This document shows positions 41,344-51,339 of a stretch of DNA of 64,000 nucleotides, one piece after another. A program made the translations under genes and the position numbers. Under the pieces are notes generated by a model that was not told the origin of the DNA, did not search any database, and saw nothing but the letters and a program-made list of their open reading frames with translations. The stretch's first letter is position 1; each line of letters opens with the position of its first letter. Source of the stretch: Lachnospiraceae bacterium (GTDB lineage: Bacteria; Bacillota; Clostridia; Lachnospirales; Lachnospiraceae); the NCBI GenBank assembly GCA_017546025.1, contig JAFYYS010000027.1:1-64000 (forward strand), given 5' to 3'.

Positions 41344-44343
41344 ATGTTAAAACTTTTAAAGAAAAAAAGCGTATATTGGTCGATTATCATCGTGGCGATA
41401 ATTGCGTTCCTTTTGATCTGGAACGGCGTTACCAAGACGACGAATTATTCCGACAAGTACGCGGGCTTTGACTTCTCAAAGGTTGAGAGTGAAGGCCGTG
41501 CGGACTCCTATACCGCTTACCGCGCAAAGTACAGAGATGCCGGCTATCCTACGAACGACATTGAAGTGAATCTGCGCAATGCGACCGGAGACTGCGAATT
41601 GGCCGATATGTTCGGCGAGACCGGCGTGCTGGTATCCAAAGAAAGCGGTACCACTGTCATTCCGGTTAACGTTGATGAAGCGGGATTCTACAACGTTAGA
41701 CTGAAGTACTATCCCGACCCCAGCAGAGAGACTTCCCGAGGCGTTCAGATTGAGCGTGAGTTCAAGATTAACGGCGAGAGTCCTTTCAGCGGCGCAGATA
41801 ATATTATGTTCCCCCGTATTTATACGGATGAAGGGGACCCGAAAGAGGATAACAGAGGTAACCAGATCCGCCCCAAGATCGTTGAGGCGCCCCGCTGGGA
41901 GACTGTATACTTCAAAGATGAACTGGGTTACATCACCGAGCCTTATCAGTTCTATTTCGAAAAAGGTGAAAACACAATCGAGCTCGTAGGCGCTCAGGAG
42001 CCCCTTGTTATTAAGGAGCTGGCTCTTACTGCAGTTACGCAGCGTGATTCTTATTCGGAATATCTCAGCAAGATGACTGCCGAGCATGGCAGTGCTACTG
42101 CTAAGAACTCCAATTCCGTTCGTGTCGAAGGTGAAAAGGCGCAGTACCGTTCCGCGCAGTCTCTGTATCCTTTGTACGACCGTTCCTCCGCAGTCACCTA
42201 CCCTTACAGTGTAACGAAGCAGGTGCTGAACATCATCGGCGGTGAGAACTGGAAGATCCCCGGTCAGTGGATTGAGTGGGAATTCGAAGCTCCGGCCGAC
42301 GGTTTCTATGAAATTACCCTGAAGGCAAGACAGAACTACAACCGTGGTTTTGTGTCGTGCCGTTCTCTTTATGTCAACGGAGAGATTCCTTTCGATGAAG
42401 CGGCTACCGTGAAATTCGATTTCTCCAGCGACTGGAAGATGTTCACCATCAGCGATGACAAGGGCGAGCCTTACAAGTTCTGGCTCCATAAGGGAACCAA
42501 CAGCATCCGCCTTGAGGTTACGCTCGGTGAGATGGGCGATATCCTGTCCCGCATGAACGACAGCGTATTCCGGATGAACTCCATGTATCGTCAGATTCTG
42601 GTACTCACCGGCGCAACGCCTGACGAAAACCGTGACTACAATATCGCAACCCGTTATCCCGAGGTTGTTGCCGCAATGGGCGACGAGTACAAGGTTCTCT
42701 ACAAGCTGATTGACGACCTTGTAGCATACACCGGTGAGAAAGGCTCTCAGGTTACCGCATGTCTTACGCTTGCAGACCAGCTTGAGAAGTTCTCCAAGGA
42801 CGATGCCAAGATTCCGAAGAACCTTGTAGCATTCAAGAACAATGTCAGCTCCCTCGGTTCCGCTATTCTGACCCTCAGCGAAGCACAGCTTGACATTGAC
42901 TACATTGTTATTTCCGGTGCCGACTATAAAGTAAAGAAGGATACCGCGAACTGGTTCCAGAAAGCCATCCATGAGGTTCGCGCTTTCTTCGCTTCCTTCA
43001 CGGTTGACTATAACGCAATCGGTAACGTATACGAAGACGATGACCGGCCTACCATTACGGTATGGATCTTCGGCGGTCGTGATCAGAGTACGATTCTGAA
43101 GACCATGATCGACGAGCAGTTCGTCAGCAAGTACGGCATTTGCGTAAACCTCGACCTGATTACGGCCGATGTACTTCTTCCTGCGACGGTTGCCGGAACC
43201 GGCCCCGACGTTGCACTCGGAGCAGGTACAGCCGAACCGGTTAACTACGCACTCCGAGGAGCCGCCTGTGAGCTGTCCCAGTTCAAGGGCGACCCGATTG
43301 AACAGATACGAGGCTTTGACGAGGTAGTATCGGAATTCACGGATTCCTCCCTTGTTCCGTTTATATACGGTAAGGGCTACTACAACGGCAAGGGCGTATA
43401 TGCACTTCCCGAAACCCAGTACTTCAACGTTATGTTCTACAGAACAGATATCTTTGAGCAGCTGGGCATCGAAATTCCGAACACCTGGGATGATCTGATT
43501 TCCATCCTTTCCACGATTGAAAAGGCTCACATGGATGTCGGTATTCCTTCTACGGAACGTAAGATCAACAACGTTGCCAACCCGGATATGAACGGTTTCT
43601 ACGCACAGCTGTATCAGCGCGGCGCTTCCCTCTATTCTCCGGAAGGCGACAAGGTTATGCTTGACACGGATGTGGCCATCGAAGCTTTCGAAGCGTATAC
43701 GATGTTCTTTACACATTACAACACGCCTCGTGATTACAACTTCGTAGACCGTTTCCGTACCGGTGAGATGCCTCTGGCATTTGCCGATTACAACAACTTC
43801 AACACCCTCTGCGTATCCGCACCTGAGATTCGCGGTCTCTGGGATATGGCCATCATGCCCGGTACTTATGTTAAGGATGAGAACGGCAATAAGGTCGACA
43901 GAGACGGTGACGGTGAGTACGATATCGACCGAAGCGTACAGTGCTGGGGCGTTTGCTCCATCATGCTGCAGAACTCCAAGATGCATAAAGAAGCATGGAC
44001 GTTCTTACAGTGGTGGGCAAGTGCAGAAGTACAGGCCCGTTACGGTATCGAGCTTGAGGCTGTCATGGGTGAGTCCGCAAGATATGCAACCGCAAACAAG
44101 AAGGCATTTGACCAGCTTGCATGGAGCGCTAAGCAGCGTGAGATTCTGCTTGAGCAGTGGAAGTGGGTTAAGGGTACTCCTGAGGTTGCCGGCGGATACT
44201 ACACCACCAGACATATCGTAAACGCAGTTCGTCGAGTAATTAATAATAATGAAGATCCTCGTGAAACGCTCCTTGATTACACCCGTGATATTAACGAAGA
44301 AATCCATAAGAAGCGCGTCGAGTTCGGTCTTGAGAAGAAGTAA
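41344..44343 (+). CDS. membrane-anchored fusion: beta-rich outer domains plus ABC substrate-binding domain
   Basis: The 999 residues are arranged as: membrane helix 10-30; two beta-sandwich-like segments (about 60-235 and 270-400) resembling carbohydrate-binding modules; a helical region (about 420-555); and from about 568 a full solute-binding domain (TITVWIFGGRDQST onward). Near 852 the solute-binding part contains DRDGDGEYDID, a calcium-loop-like stretch. Ordinary binding proteins are lipoproteins of about 420 residues; this one is twice that, held by a helix, with its own glycan-binding arms. It precedes a permease pair, so it probably feeds them. Start after CGGAGGG. Confidence 0.82.
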   Translation: MLKLLKKKSVYWSIIIVAIIAFLLIWNGVTKTTNYSDKYAGFDFSKVESEGRADSYTAYRAKYRDAGYPTNDIEVNLRNATGDCELADMFGETGVLVSKESGTTVIPVNVDEAGFYNVRLKYYPDPSRETSRGVQIEREFKINGESPFSGADNIMFPRIYTDEGDPKEDNRGNQIRPKIVEAPRWETVYFKDELGYITEPYQFYFEKGENTIELVGAQEPLVIKELALTAVTQRDSYSEYLSKMTAEHGSATAKNSNSVRVEGEKAQYRSAQSLYPLYDRSSAVTYPYSVTKQVLNIIGGENWKIPGQWIEWEFEAPADGFYEITLKARQNYNRGFVSCRSLYVNGEIPFDEAATVKFDFSSDWKMFTISDDKGEPYKFWLHKGTNSIRLEVTLGEMGDILSRMNDSVFRMNSMYRQILVLTGATPDENRDYNIATRYPEVVAAMGDEYKVLYKLIDDLVAYTGEKGSQVTACLTLADQLEKFSKDDAKIPKNLVAFKNNVSSLGSAILTLSEAQLDIDYIVISGADYKVKKDTANWFQKAIHEVRAFFASFTVDYNAIGNVYEDDDRPTITVWIFGGRDQSTILKTMIDEQFVSKYGICVNLDLITADVLLPATVAGTGPDVALGAGTAEPVNYALRGAACELSQFKGDPIEQIRGFDEVVSEFTDSSLVPFIYGKGYYNGKGVYALPETQYFNVMFYRTDIFEQLGIEIPNTWDDLISILSTIEKAHMDVGIPSTERKINNVANPDMNGFYAQLYQRGASLYSPEGDKVMLDTDVAIEAFEAYTMFFTHYNTPRDYNFVDRFRTGEMPLAFADYNNFNTLCVSAPEIRGLWDMAIMPGTYVKDENGNKVDRDGDGEYDIDRSVQCWGVCSIMLQNSKMHKEAWTFLQWWASAEVQARYGIELEAVMGESARYATANKKAFDQLAWSAKQREILLEQWKWVKGTPEVAGGYYTTRHIVNAVRRVINNNEDPRETLLDYTRDINEEIHKKRVEFGLEKK

Positions 44344-44360
44344 GGAAGGAGAGAATACGT

Positions 44361-45293
44361 ATGAGTTACGCTAACTGGCGGAGACAGAAACAGTTACGCC
44401 GCAAGTTTATGCTTCGTGATATCAGAACATTCCGTACATGCTATCTTTTCCTTGCTCCTTATGCTCTGATTTTCACATTGTTCTATGTAGTACCGGTAGT
44501 CGTTTCCATCTGGTTCGGCTTCACCTACTATAACGTTTTGCAGCCGGCCCGTTTCATCGGCATGCAGAACTACATCAACCTGATTCTGGTTGACGATATC
44601 TTCCTGACGGCCGTTAAGAATACATTCCTGATTGCCGCCATTACAGGGCCGATCGGTTACATTGCCGCATTCCTTTTCGCATGGCTCATTCACGAGCTGC
44701 CGAAGAGAATCCGTGCATTTGCCGTATTGATTTTCTACGCACCGACCATTTCCGGTCAGGTTTACCTGATTTGGACCTTCATCTTCTCCGGTGACTCTTA
44801 CGGATACGCAAACGCCATTGGTGTTGACCTCGGTATTCTGGAATCGCCGAAGCTGTGGCTGACAGACCCCCGTTACATGATGACCATCGTTATCATCGTA
44901 ATCCTGTGGGCGTCTCTCGGTACCGGATTCCTTTCCTTCATCGCAGGTTTGAATACCATCCCGGATGACCAGTATGAAGCAGGTTATGTGGACGGTGTTA
45001 AAAACCGTTGGCAGGAGCTTTGGTACATCACCCTTCCGAACATGAAGTCCATGTTGATGTTCGGTGCGGTTATGTCCATTACGACCGCATTCAATACCGC
45101 GGACGTTACGATGGCTCTCTGCGGTTTCCCGAGTACCGACTATGCAGCACGTACCGTTGTTACCCACCTGATTGACTATGGTCAGCAGCGTTTCGAGATG
45201 GGTTATGCATCCGCAATTGCAACAGTGCTTTTCCTGACGATGTACCTGTGTAACAAGTTCATCCAGAAGGCACTCATGCGACTTGGAACCTGA
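44361..45293 (+). CDS. ABC importer permease (first pair, MalF type)
   Basis: 310 residues with six helices and an EAA-type loop (DQYEAGYVDGVKNRWQ). Partner of the next gene. The N-terminus is basic (WRRQKQLRRKFMLRD), typical of the MalF-like subunit. Start after AAGGAAGGAG, 17 bp past the fusion protein gene. Confidence 0.9.
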   Translation: MSYANWRRQKQLRRKFMLRDIRTFRTCYLFLAPYALIFTLFYVVPVVVSIWFGFTYYNVLQPARFIGMQNYINLILVDDIFLTAVKNTFLIAAITGPIGYIAAFLFAWLIHELPKRIRAFAVLIFYAPTISGQVYLIWTFIFSGDSYGYANAIGVDLGILESPKLWLTDPRYMMTIVIIVILWASLGTGFLSFIAGLNTIPDDQYEAGYVDGVKNRWQELWYITLPNMKSMLMFGAVMSITTAFNTADVTMALCGFPSTDYAARTVVTHLIDYGQQRFEMGYASAIATVLFLTMYLCNKFIQKALMRLGT

Positions 45294-45310
45294 TAGGAGG
45301 GAATGACGAG

Positions 45311-46177
45311 ATGAAAAAGATTAAAGCCGGAAGACAGCCCAACCGATCACTCGCGGGTGATATCGGTGTCGGCATTATCCTGATTATTTTTGGATGCTTT
45401 TTCGCATTCCCGCTTGTATACGTTATCAACTCCGCTTTCAAGCCTCTTGATGAGTTGTTCGTATACCCGCCCAAGTTGTTCGTTCGTAACCCTACGACGA
45501 AGAACATCAGCGATATGTTCCTTCTTATGAATAAGCAGGGCGTCATCACATTTACCAGATACGCATTCAACTCCTTATTCATTACCGCAGTCGGTACTGC
45601 AGGACATATCCTGATTGCCTCCATGGCAGCTTACGTACTTGCCAAGTACCGCTTCCCCGGATCGGGTCCTTTCTTCAAGATGGTTACCGTAGCCCTTATG
45701 TTCACCGGTTACGTTCTGGCTATCCCGAACTACCTGATCATGTCGAAGATCGGTTTGGTAGATACCTATTTAGCATTGATTATCCCGGCATTTGCTTCGC
45801 CGATGGGCCTCTTCCTGATGAAACAGTTCATGGAATCCAGTATTCCGGACGTTCTGATTGAGGCAGCCAAGATCGACGGCGCAAAGGAAGGAAAGATCTT
45901 CTTCACGATTGTTATGCCGCTTGTAAAGCCCGCAATCCTGACCCTGATGATCTTCTCCATCCAGAGCCTGTGGAACAATATCGGTACAACCTACATCTAT
46001 TCGGAGGAATTGAAGACCTTGCCGTTCGCACTTCGTACGTTGGCGGCAGGCGGTGTAGCCCGTACCGGTGTATCTTCGGCATCAACCCTCTTCATGATGA
46101 TTCTGCCGGTTGTATGCTTCATCTTTTCACAGAGCAACATTGTTGAGACAATGGCAAGCTCCGGTATTAAGGAATAA
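45311..46177 (+). CDS. ABC importer permease (first pair, MalG type)
   Basis: 288 residues, six helices, EAA loop DVLIEAAKIDGAKEGK. With the preceding permease and the 999-residue binding protein it forms the first importer of the locus; no ATPase is encoded. Start after TAGGAGGG. Confidence 0.9.
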   Translation: MKKIKAGRQPNRSLAGDIGVGIILIIFGCFFAFPLVYVINSAFKPLDELFVYPPKLFVRNPTTKNISDMFLLMNKQGVITFTRYAFNSLFITAVGTAGHILIASMAAYVLAKYRFPGSGPFFKMVTVALMFTGYVLAIPNYLIMSKIGLVDTYLALIIPAFASPMGLFLMKQFMESSIPDVLIEAAKIDGAKEGKIFFTIVMPLVKPAILTLMIFSIQSLWNNIGTTYIYSEELKTLPFALRTLAAGGVARTGVSSASTLFMMILPVVCFIFSQSNIVETMASSGIKE

Positions 46178-46191
46178 GGAGGAAGGATTAT

Positions 46192-48063
46192 ATGAAGAAA
46201 CGTATTATGGCACTCCTTCTTCTTGTATGCCTGGTGCTTTCCGGTCTGTCCAATTCGAGAACAGCACGTGCGGACGATGACTGGTATACCTACACATACA
46301 ATTACTGGGGTGATGAAGCTGCTTCTCCGGATGCTTATACGGTAGACCGAGTAATTTCCGGAAGCGCTTTCGGCGAAGAGGTCGGCAGTCTTTCGAACCC
46401 GGACAGCCTTTTCGCAATTGATGATTTGCTTTATGTTGTCGACTCTAAAAACAACCGAATCATTGAGGCACAGTGGAAGAACGGCGAATTCAGAACGGTT
46501 CGTGAGATTTACCACGTAAATGTGTCCGAAGAGAAGAAAGATCTTCTGATGATTGACGGCAAGGTTGAACTTTGCCTGCTTCAGCCCGGCGATGTTTTTG
46601 TAAAGCCGATTACGAAGGAACAGCGTGAAAAAGTCTTCGGTGAGTATCTCGGAACGCCTTACGTTCCCGAAATCGAGCCTGAGGAAGAAGAAAAAGGCGA
46701 AGAAGGCGGCGACACGGATGCTGACAAAGCGGACGGTGAGAATACAGACGCCGAAAAGAGCGACAGCTCTTCCGACTCCGACGGAGAAGCCGGTGACGGC
46801 GAGACCGCGGACGCCGGAGAAGCCGGCGAGACCGGCGAGACCGGCGAGGCCGGCGAAGGTAGCGAATCTTCCGAGAGCGGTAAGAAGAGCAAGACAAAGT
46901 GGCATGAAAATGTTGTAGTCAGAAAGTTCAACAGAGACTATGACATTTACATTGCAGATACGCAGAACTTCCGTATCATCCATTGCGACTACGACCTGAA
47001 CGTCATCGACGTTATACAGAATCCGAAGGATGAGACGCTTGCAGATGACTACAAGTTCCTTCCGTCGCACTTTGTAGTGGATGATTCCTATCGTTGCTAT
47101 GTACAGGCGCAGAACATCAACGCCGGCATCATGGAATTCACGAAGGACGGAACGTTCAACGGTTACATCGGCGCCAGCCCGGTTACGATTTCTTTCGCAC
47201 AGAGAATCTGGAGAAGAATTCAGACCAAGGAACAGAGACAGAAGACCAAACAGTTCGTTCCTACCGAATATAACAATATTTGCATCGATTCGAAGGGCTT
47301 CCTCTATGTAACGACGAGTACCCTGAAGGATAACGAGATTCAGACCGGTACCGGTAAGCCCGTCCGGAAGCTGAACTCCATGGGTACGGATATCCTGATT
47401 CGTAACGGCAATCACTTCCCGATCGGAGATCTGAAGACCGGAAATGTTGCCGCAGCAATGGAACAGGGACTTTCCATTACCGGACCTTCTGCATTTGTTG
47501 ATGTCGTAACATTCGAGAATGAGACATACTGTTGTCTGGATAAGACCCGCGGAAGACTTTTCGTATATGACTTCCAGGGCAACCTGCTTTATGCATTCGG
47601 AAACTCCGGCATGAACGAAGGAAGTTTCCTGAACCCGTCCGCAGTCGTCAAACTTGACGAGGAGACGCTCGCGGTTCTTGACCGTTTCGCCGGAACGATT
47701 ACCATCTTTACGATGACTTCGTACGGTAAGCTGATTAATAAGGCACTGAGTCTGTACCGTGTAGGTGAGTATGACAAGTCCGCTGATGTTTGGCGTGACG
47801 TTCTGAAGTACAACGGAAACTGCGAACTGGCTTATGTCGGCATCGGACGTTCCCTGCTTCGTCAGAAACGCTACAAGGAAGCGATGGATCAGTTCGAGAT
47901 TGCAAGAGATTCCGTGAACTACTCAAAGGCATTCAAGTACTATCGCGAAGAGGTCGTAGAAGACAACATTGTATGGTTTATCGTTATAATAGCAGCGCTC
48001 ATCCTGATTCCGAAGGGAATTAAGACTGCGAAACGATTGAGAAAGGAGATTAGCGAAGCATGA
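46192..48063 (+). CDS. secreted NHL/beta-propeller and TPR protein with C-terminal membrane helix
   Basis: The 623 residues comprise a cleavable-type signal (1-27, ending ARADD); NHL-like strands (SNPDSLFAIDDLLYVVDSKNNRI and later FLNPSAVVKLDEETLAVLDRF); a long Glu/Gly/Asp-rich acidic insert with GETGETGEAG repeats (about 163-235); a TPR-like pair of helices near 530-585 (GEYDKSADVWRDVLKYNGN); and a membrane helix at 593-608 followed by a basic tail. It would sit outside the membrane anchored by its C-terminus. The stop overlaps the next start (ATGA). Its role is unknown; context suggests a scaffold or sensor for the importer. Confidence 0.8.
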   Translation: MKKRIMALLLLVCLVLSGLSNSRTARADDDWYTYTYNYWGDEAASPDAYTVDRVISGSAFGEEVGSLSNPDSLFAIDDLLYVVDSKNNRIIEAQWKNGEFRTVREIYHVNVSEEKKDLLMIDGKVELCLLQPGDVFVKPITKEQREKVFGEYLGTPYVPEIEPEEEEKGEEGGDTDADKADGENTDAEKSDSSSDSDGEAGDGETADAGEAGETGETGEAGEGSESSESGKKSKTKWHENVVVRKFNRDYDIYIADTQNFRIIHCDYDLNVIDVIQNPKDETLADDYKFLPSHFVVDDSYRCYVQAQNINAGIMEFTKDGTFNGYIGASPVTISFAQRIWRRIQTKEQRQKTKQFVPTEYNNICIDSKGFLYVTTSTLKDNEIQTGTGKPVRKLNSMGTDILIRNGNHFPIGDLKTGNVAAAMEQGLSITGPSAFVDVVTFENETYCCLDKTRGRLFVYDFQGNLLYAFGNSGMNEGSFLNPSAVVKLDEETLAVLDRFAGTITIFTMTSYGKLINKALSLYRVGEYDKSADVWRDVLKYNGNCELAYVGIGRSLLRQKRYKEAMDQFEIARDSVNYSKAFKYYREEVVEDNIVWFIVIIAALILIPKGIKTAKRLRKEISEA

Positions 48064-48737
48064 GTAACGTACTCTCCAAAATTCTCGGCTTTTTCACCGG
48101 CGAAGGCTTTAAGCATTATCTGAAGAGCCTTAAGTACAGCCTGTACATGATTCTGCATCCGTTTGACGGTTCGTGGGATCTGATCCATGAAAAGAGAGGA
48201 TCCATGGCGGCGGCGCATACGATTGTTATTCTCGCGTTGCTCACCAATATCTGGGACATGAGATTCTCCAACTTCATGGTTAATAATACCCGATGGAGCG
48301 AAGTCAACATTCTGATGAGACTGGCCAGCATCCTGGTTCCGCTTTTCATCTGGGTTCTGTCTAACTGGTGTCTTACGACACTGTTTGACGGCAAAGGACG
48401 TTTCGGGGACATTTACATGGCTACGGCCTACTCCTTCACTCCTTATGTATTGATTGGCATTCCGATGATTCTTGTCAGCAATGTCGTAACGAAGGAAGAA
48501 GGCGTATTCTACACCTACTTCAACATTTTCGCTTTGATCTGGTGTGTGTTCCTGATTCTTTGTGCAATGATGATGATTCACGACTACGGTCTTGGCGGCG
48601 GACTTCTTTCCACCATCGCATCCGTAGCGGGCATGGCGGTTATTATGTTCATCATCCTGCTGTTCTTCAGCTTGATCAGTGACGCCATTGCTTACTTCGT
48701 GTCCATCTATAAAGAAATTACAATGCGAATCAGTTAA
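48060..48737 (+). CDS. Yip1-family membrane protein
   Basis: This 225-residue protein has five hydrophobic helices after a short amphipathic start and the Yip1-like pattern (a conserved FDGSWD loop near 30, PYVLIGIPM in the third helix). It overlaps the preceding NHL gene by four bases, indicating coupled translation and probably a complex of the two. Function unknown. Confidence 0.75.
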   Translation: MSNVLSKILGFFTGEGFKHYLKSLKYSLYMILHPFDGSWDLIHEKRGSMAAAHTIVILALLTNIWDMRFSNFMVNNTRWSEVNILMRLASILVPLFIWVLSNWCLTTLFDGKGRFGDIYMATAYSFTPYVLIGIPMILVSNVVTKEEGVFYTYFNIFALIWCVFLILCAMMMIHDYGLGGGLLSTIASVAGMAVIMFIILLFFSLISDAIAYFVSIYKEITMRIS

Positions 48738-48753
48738 CGCAGGGAGGCATAGA

Positions 48754-51339
48754 ATGAAGAAAAAGATTATAAGTTATGCAATCACCTGCGCCATCATTGC
48801 CGTACTTACGATTCTTGCAATCAAGTTCGGCGGTGATAAGGAAACTGCAAAGAAGCAGATTGATGCATATCGTTTTGACTCGGACATGGACACGGATCTC
48901 CAGACGATTACGAATGGTAAGGTTTCTTTGGAATTCAACCCGAAGACGACACAGTTCACCTATACCGATGCAAGCGGAAATAAGTGGACCGGATATCCGG
49001 AAGGCGTGGAAAATACGAACCAGGCCATGCTGAAGTCGCTGTTGTATGTTCAGTACAAGAACTCTAACGGTCAGAAATATTATCTGAGCAGTTATGAGCA
49101 CAGTGTAGCGAAAGAGAACTACACTTACGAAGTTCTTGCCGATCAGAATGCAATCCGCATTGACTTCACAATCGGTTTGATTTCCAAGACCTATCTGATT
49201 CCGGCAGCAATGCCCGAGGCCAGATTCGAAGAGTGGAAGGCAAAGAATACCGAAGAAGGCGCAAAGCACATGCGCGACTGGTATACGAAATATGATGCCA
49301 AGAAGCTCCAGAAGGATAAAGAGAAATGGGCAACCCTTTCCGAAAAGTATCCTGACCTTACGGTGGATAATGACGGAGACGGAACCCCGGACGGTATCGT
49401 GTACGAAATCTTCCCGAACCTTCAGAACTACCAGAAGGAAAGACTCGAGACGGAATTCATGGAGATGGGATACACCAGAGAGGACTATGAGGCCGATATG
49501 GAGTACGGTTCTCATGAGGAAGACTCCGATATTAAGCCGACCATTAACCTTTCGCTTTATCTGAAGCTTGAGGATGATACTCTGGTAGCCGAAGTAGGTT
49601 ACGATTCCCTCGCATTTTACCCGGAATACCCGATTACCGGTCTCCGCATTCTTCCGTTCATGTGTGCAGCAGGAATGGATGAAGAAGGTTTCCTGTTCAT
49701 CCCCGACGGTTCCGGTGCGAAGATTAACTTCAACAACGGAAAGATTTCCTCCACAACGTACAGCGCACGTGTTTACGGTTGGGACTACGCACAGGCCCGT
49801 AAGGAAATTGTAAGTGACCCGATTGCCCGCTTCCCTGTATACGGCATCTCATTTTCCGACAGAGACGCATCCCTTCTCTGCATGATTGAAGAAGGTGAAG
49901 CGTATGCAAGCATCGAGGCTGATATTTCCGGTAAGAGCCACGATTACAACTATGTATCGAACGAGTTCCTGATTGTACATAATGACCTCGCCGATATTGC
50001 GGGACGTTCCCTGCAGGATATTTACATCTTCGAGAGCAAGCTTCCGCAGGACGAGAAATTGCGCATCCGCGTGAAGACCGTTGATTCTTCCAGCTATGTG
50101 GAAATGGCGAAGGCCTATCATGATTATCTGGCAGAAATCTATCCGGAACTCGGACAGAAGGTTACCAAGACCCAGCTTCCGACCGCTGTCGAGCTGGTTG
50201 GTTCCATCATCAAGACGCAGCACATTTTAGGATTCCCGAAGGATCTTCCTTATGCGCTTACGACTTACGAAGAGATGGGCGAAATCATGAAGGATCTTCA
50301 TGATGCAGGATGGTCCGGCGTAAATGTCATCCTGAACGGCTGGTTCAACCGAGGCGTTGTTCATGACTGGCCCGATGATATTAACCTGATCAGAAAGCTC
50401 GGTTCCAAGAAGACCTTCAAGGGATTGGTAAGCACTTTGGAAGGATACGGATACTCCGTTGCCGGAAAGGCTGACTTCCAGTTTGTTCATCATAACAAAC
50501 TCCTTGATACCTTCGTTGCCAAGTCCGATGCGGCAAGACTTCTGAACAGAGAACCTGTTAAGATCTATCCGTACAGCAACGTTTGGTATGGCGAGAATAA
50601 AGAGAAGGATTCCTATTATCTTGCAAAACCTTCTTACACCGAAAAGGCTTTGGAATCCTTTGTTAAGGACGCTGATAAGCTCGGACTTAAGAACATTGCA
50701 TTCAGCACAATCGGAGATAAGCTCGGGGCCGACTATCACCCGAGAAAGGGCATCAGCCGTCAGGCAAATATGAAACTGCAGGTGAAACAGATTTCTGCTC
50801 TTGCTTCGAGAGAGAATGTGTTCTATAATAGTAATATGTACGTGGTTCCTTATGCCGACCTTTTGGTTGACTTCCCGATTCACGCGCAGGGCACCGGCCT
50901 TGAAGATGAGTCGATTCCGTTCTTCCCGATTGCATTGCACGGCTATGTTCGGTACACGGGCGATTCCATCAACATTACCAATGACTATATTACGAACCTT
51001 TTGAATTCCGCCGAGACGGGCGCCGGCCTGTACTTCATCTTCATGGATGCTACCGGAGATGAGCTTCAGGAGTCCGACTTTACGTACTACTTCGGTGCAA
51101 ACTATGATTCCTGGGCGAAGAGCGCGAAAGAACTGTATGACCGCTACAATAAGGATTTCGGTTCTCTTGCGACGGAAACCATCACGGATCATCAGCAGAT
51201 TGCCGAGAGAGTATACATGACCGAATTCTCCAACGGAACAAAGGTATATGTAAACTATCGTACATTGGATTATAAAGCGAACGGCATGACCATTCCCGCA
51301 CAGGATTGGGTCGTTGTCAACGGGAAAGGAGGAAACTAA
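48754..51339 (+). CDS. DUF5696-like surface protein, possible glycan-active barrel
   Basis: The 861 residues start with a membrane anchor (5-25). The N-terminal half is beta-rich, with a calcium-type DNDGDGTPDG loop near 205. The second half (about 500-800) alternates strands and helices with aromatic loops (SGVNVILNGWFNRGV; LKNIAFSTIGDKLG) in a way that suggests a TIM barrel as in glycoside hydrolases. From memory it resembles DUF5696 proteins, found beside Yip1, NHL and binding-protein genes. No catalytic pair can be named. The start follows GGGAGGC; 48679 would overlap the Yip1 gene. Confidence 0.7.
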   Translation: MKKKIISYAITCAIIAVLTILAIKFGGDKETAKKQIDAYRFDSDMDTDLQTITNGKVSLEFNPKTTQFTYTDASGNKWTGYPEGVENTNQAMLKSLLYVQYKNSNGQKYYLSSYEHSVAKENYTYEVLADQNAIRIDFTIGLISKTYLIPAAMPEARFEEWKAKNTEEGAKHMRDWYTKYDAKKLQKDKEKWATLSEKYPDLTVDNDGDGTPDGIVYEIFPNLQNYQKERLETEFMEMGYTREDYEADMEYGSHEEDSDIKPTINLSLYLKLEDDTLVAEVGYDSLAFYPEYPITGLRILPFMCAAGMDEEGFLFIPDGSGAKINFNNGKISSTTYSARVYGWDYAQARKEIVSDPIARFPVYGISFSDRDASLLCMIEEGEAYASIEADISGKSHDYNYVSNEFLIVHNDLADIAGRSLQDIYIFESKLPQDEKLRIRVKTVDSSSYVEMAKAYHDYLAEIYPELGQKVTKTQLPTAVELVGSIIKTQHILGFPKDLPYALTTYEEMGEIMKDLHDAGWSGVNVILNGWFNRGVVHDWPDDINLIRKLGSKKTFKGLVSTLEGYGYSVAGKADFQFVHHNKLLDTFVAKSDAARLLNREPVKIYPYSNVWYGENKEKDSYYLAKPSYTEKALESFVKDADKLGLKNIAFSTIGDKLGADYHPRKGISRQANMKLQVKQISALASRENVFYNSNMYVVPYADLLVDFPIHAQGTGLEDESIPFFPIALHGYVRYTGDSINITNDYITNLLNSAETGAGLYFIFMDATGDELQESDFTYYFGANYDSWAKSAKELYDRYNKDFGSLATETITDHQQIAERVYMTEFSNGTKVYVNYRTLDYKANGMTIPAQDWVVVNGKGGN

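Noticed and set aside
41476-43986. 836-codon antisense frame under the binding-protein fusion
   Set aside because: Same kind of shadow; the plus-strand product has clear signal, domain and operon context.
45997-47415. 472-codon antisense frame under the NHL/TPR gene
   Set aside because: The low-complexity acidic insert keeps the reverse frame open; no start signal or family.
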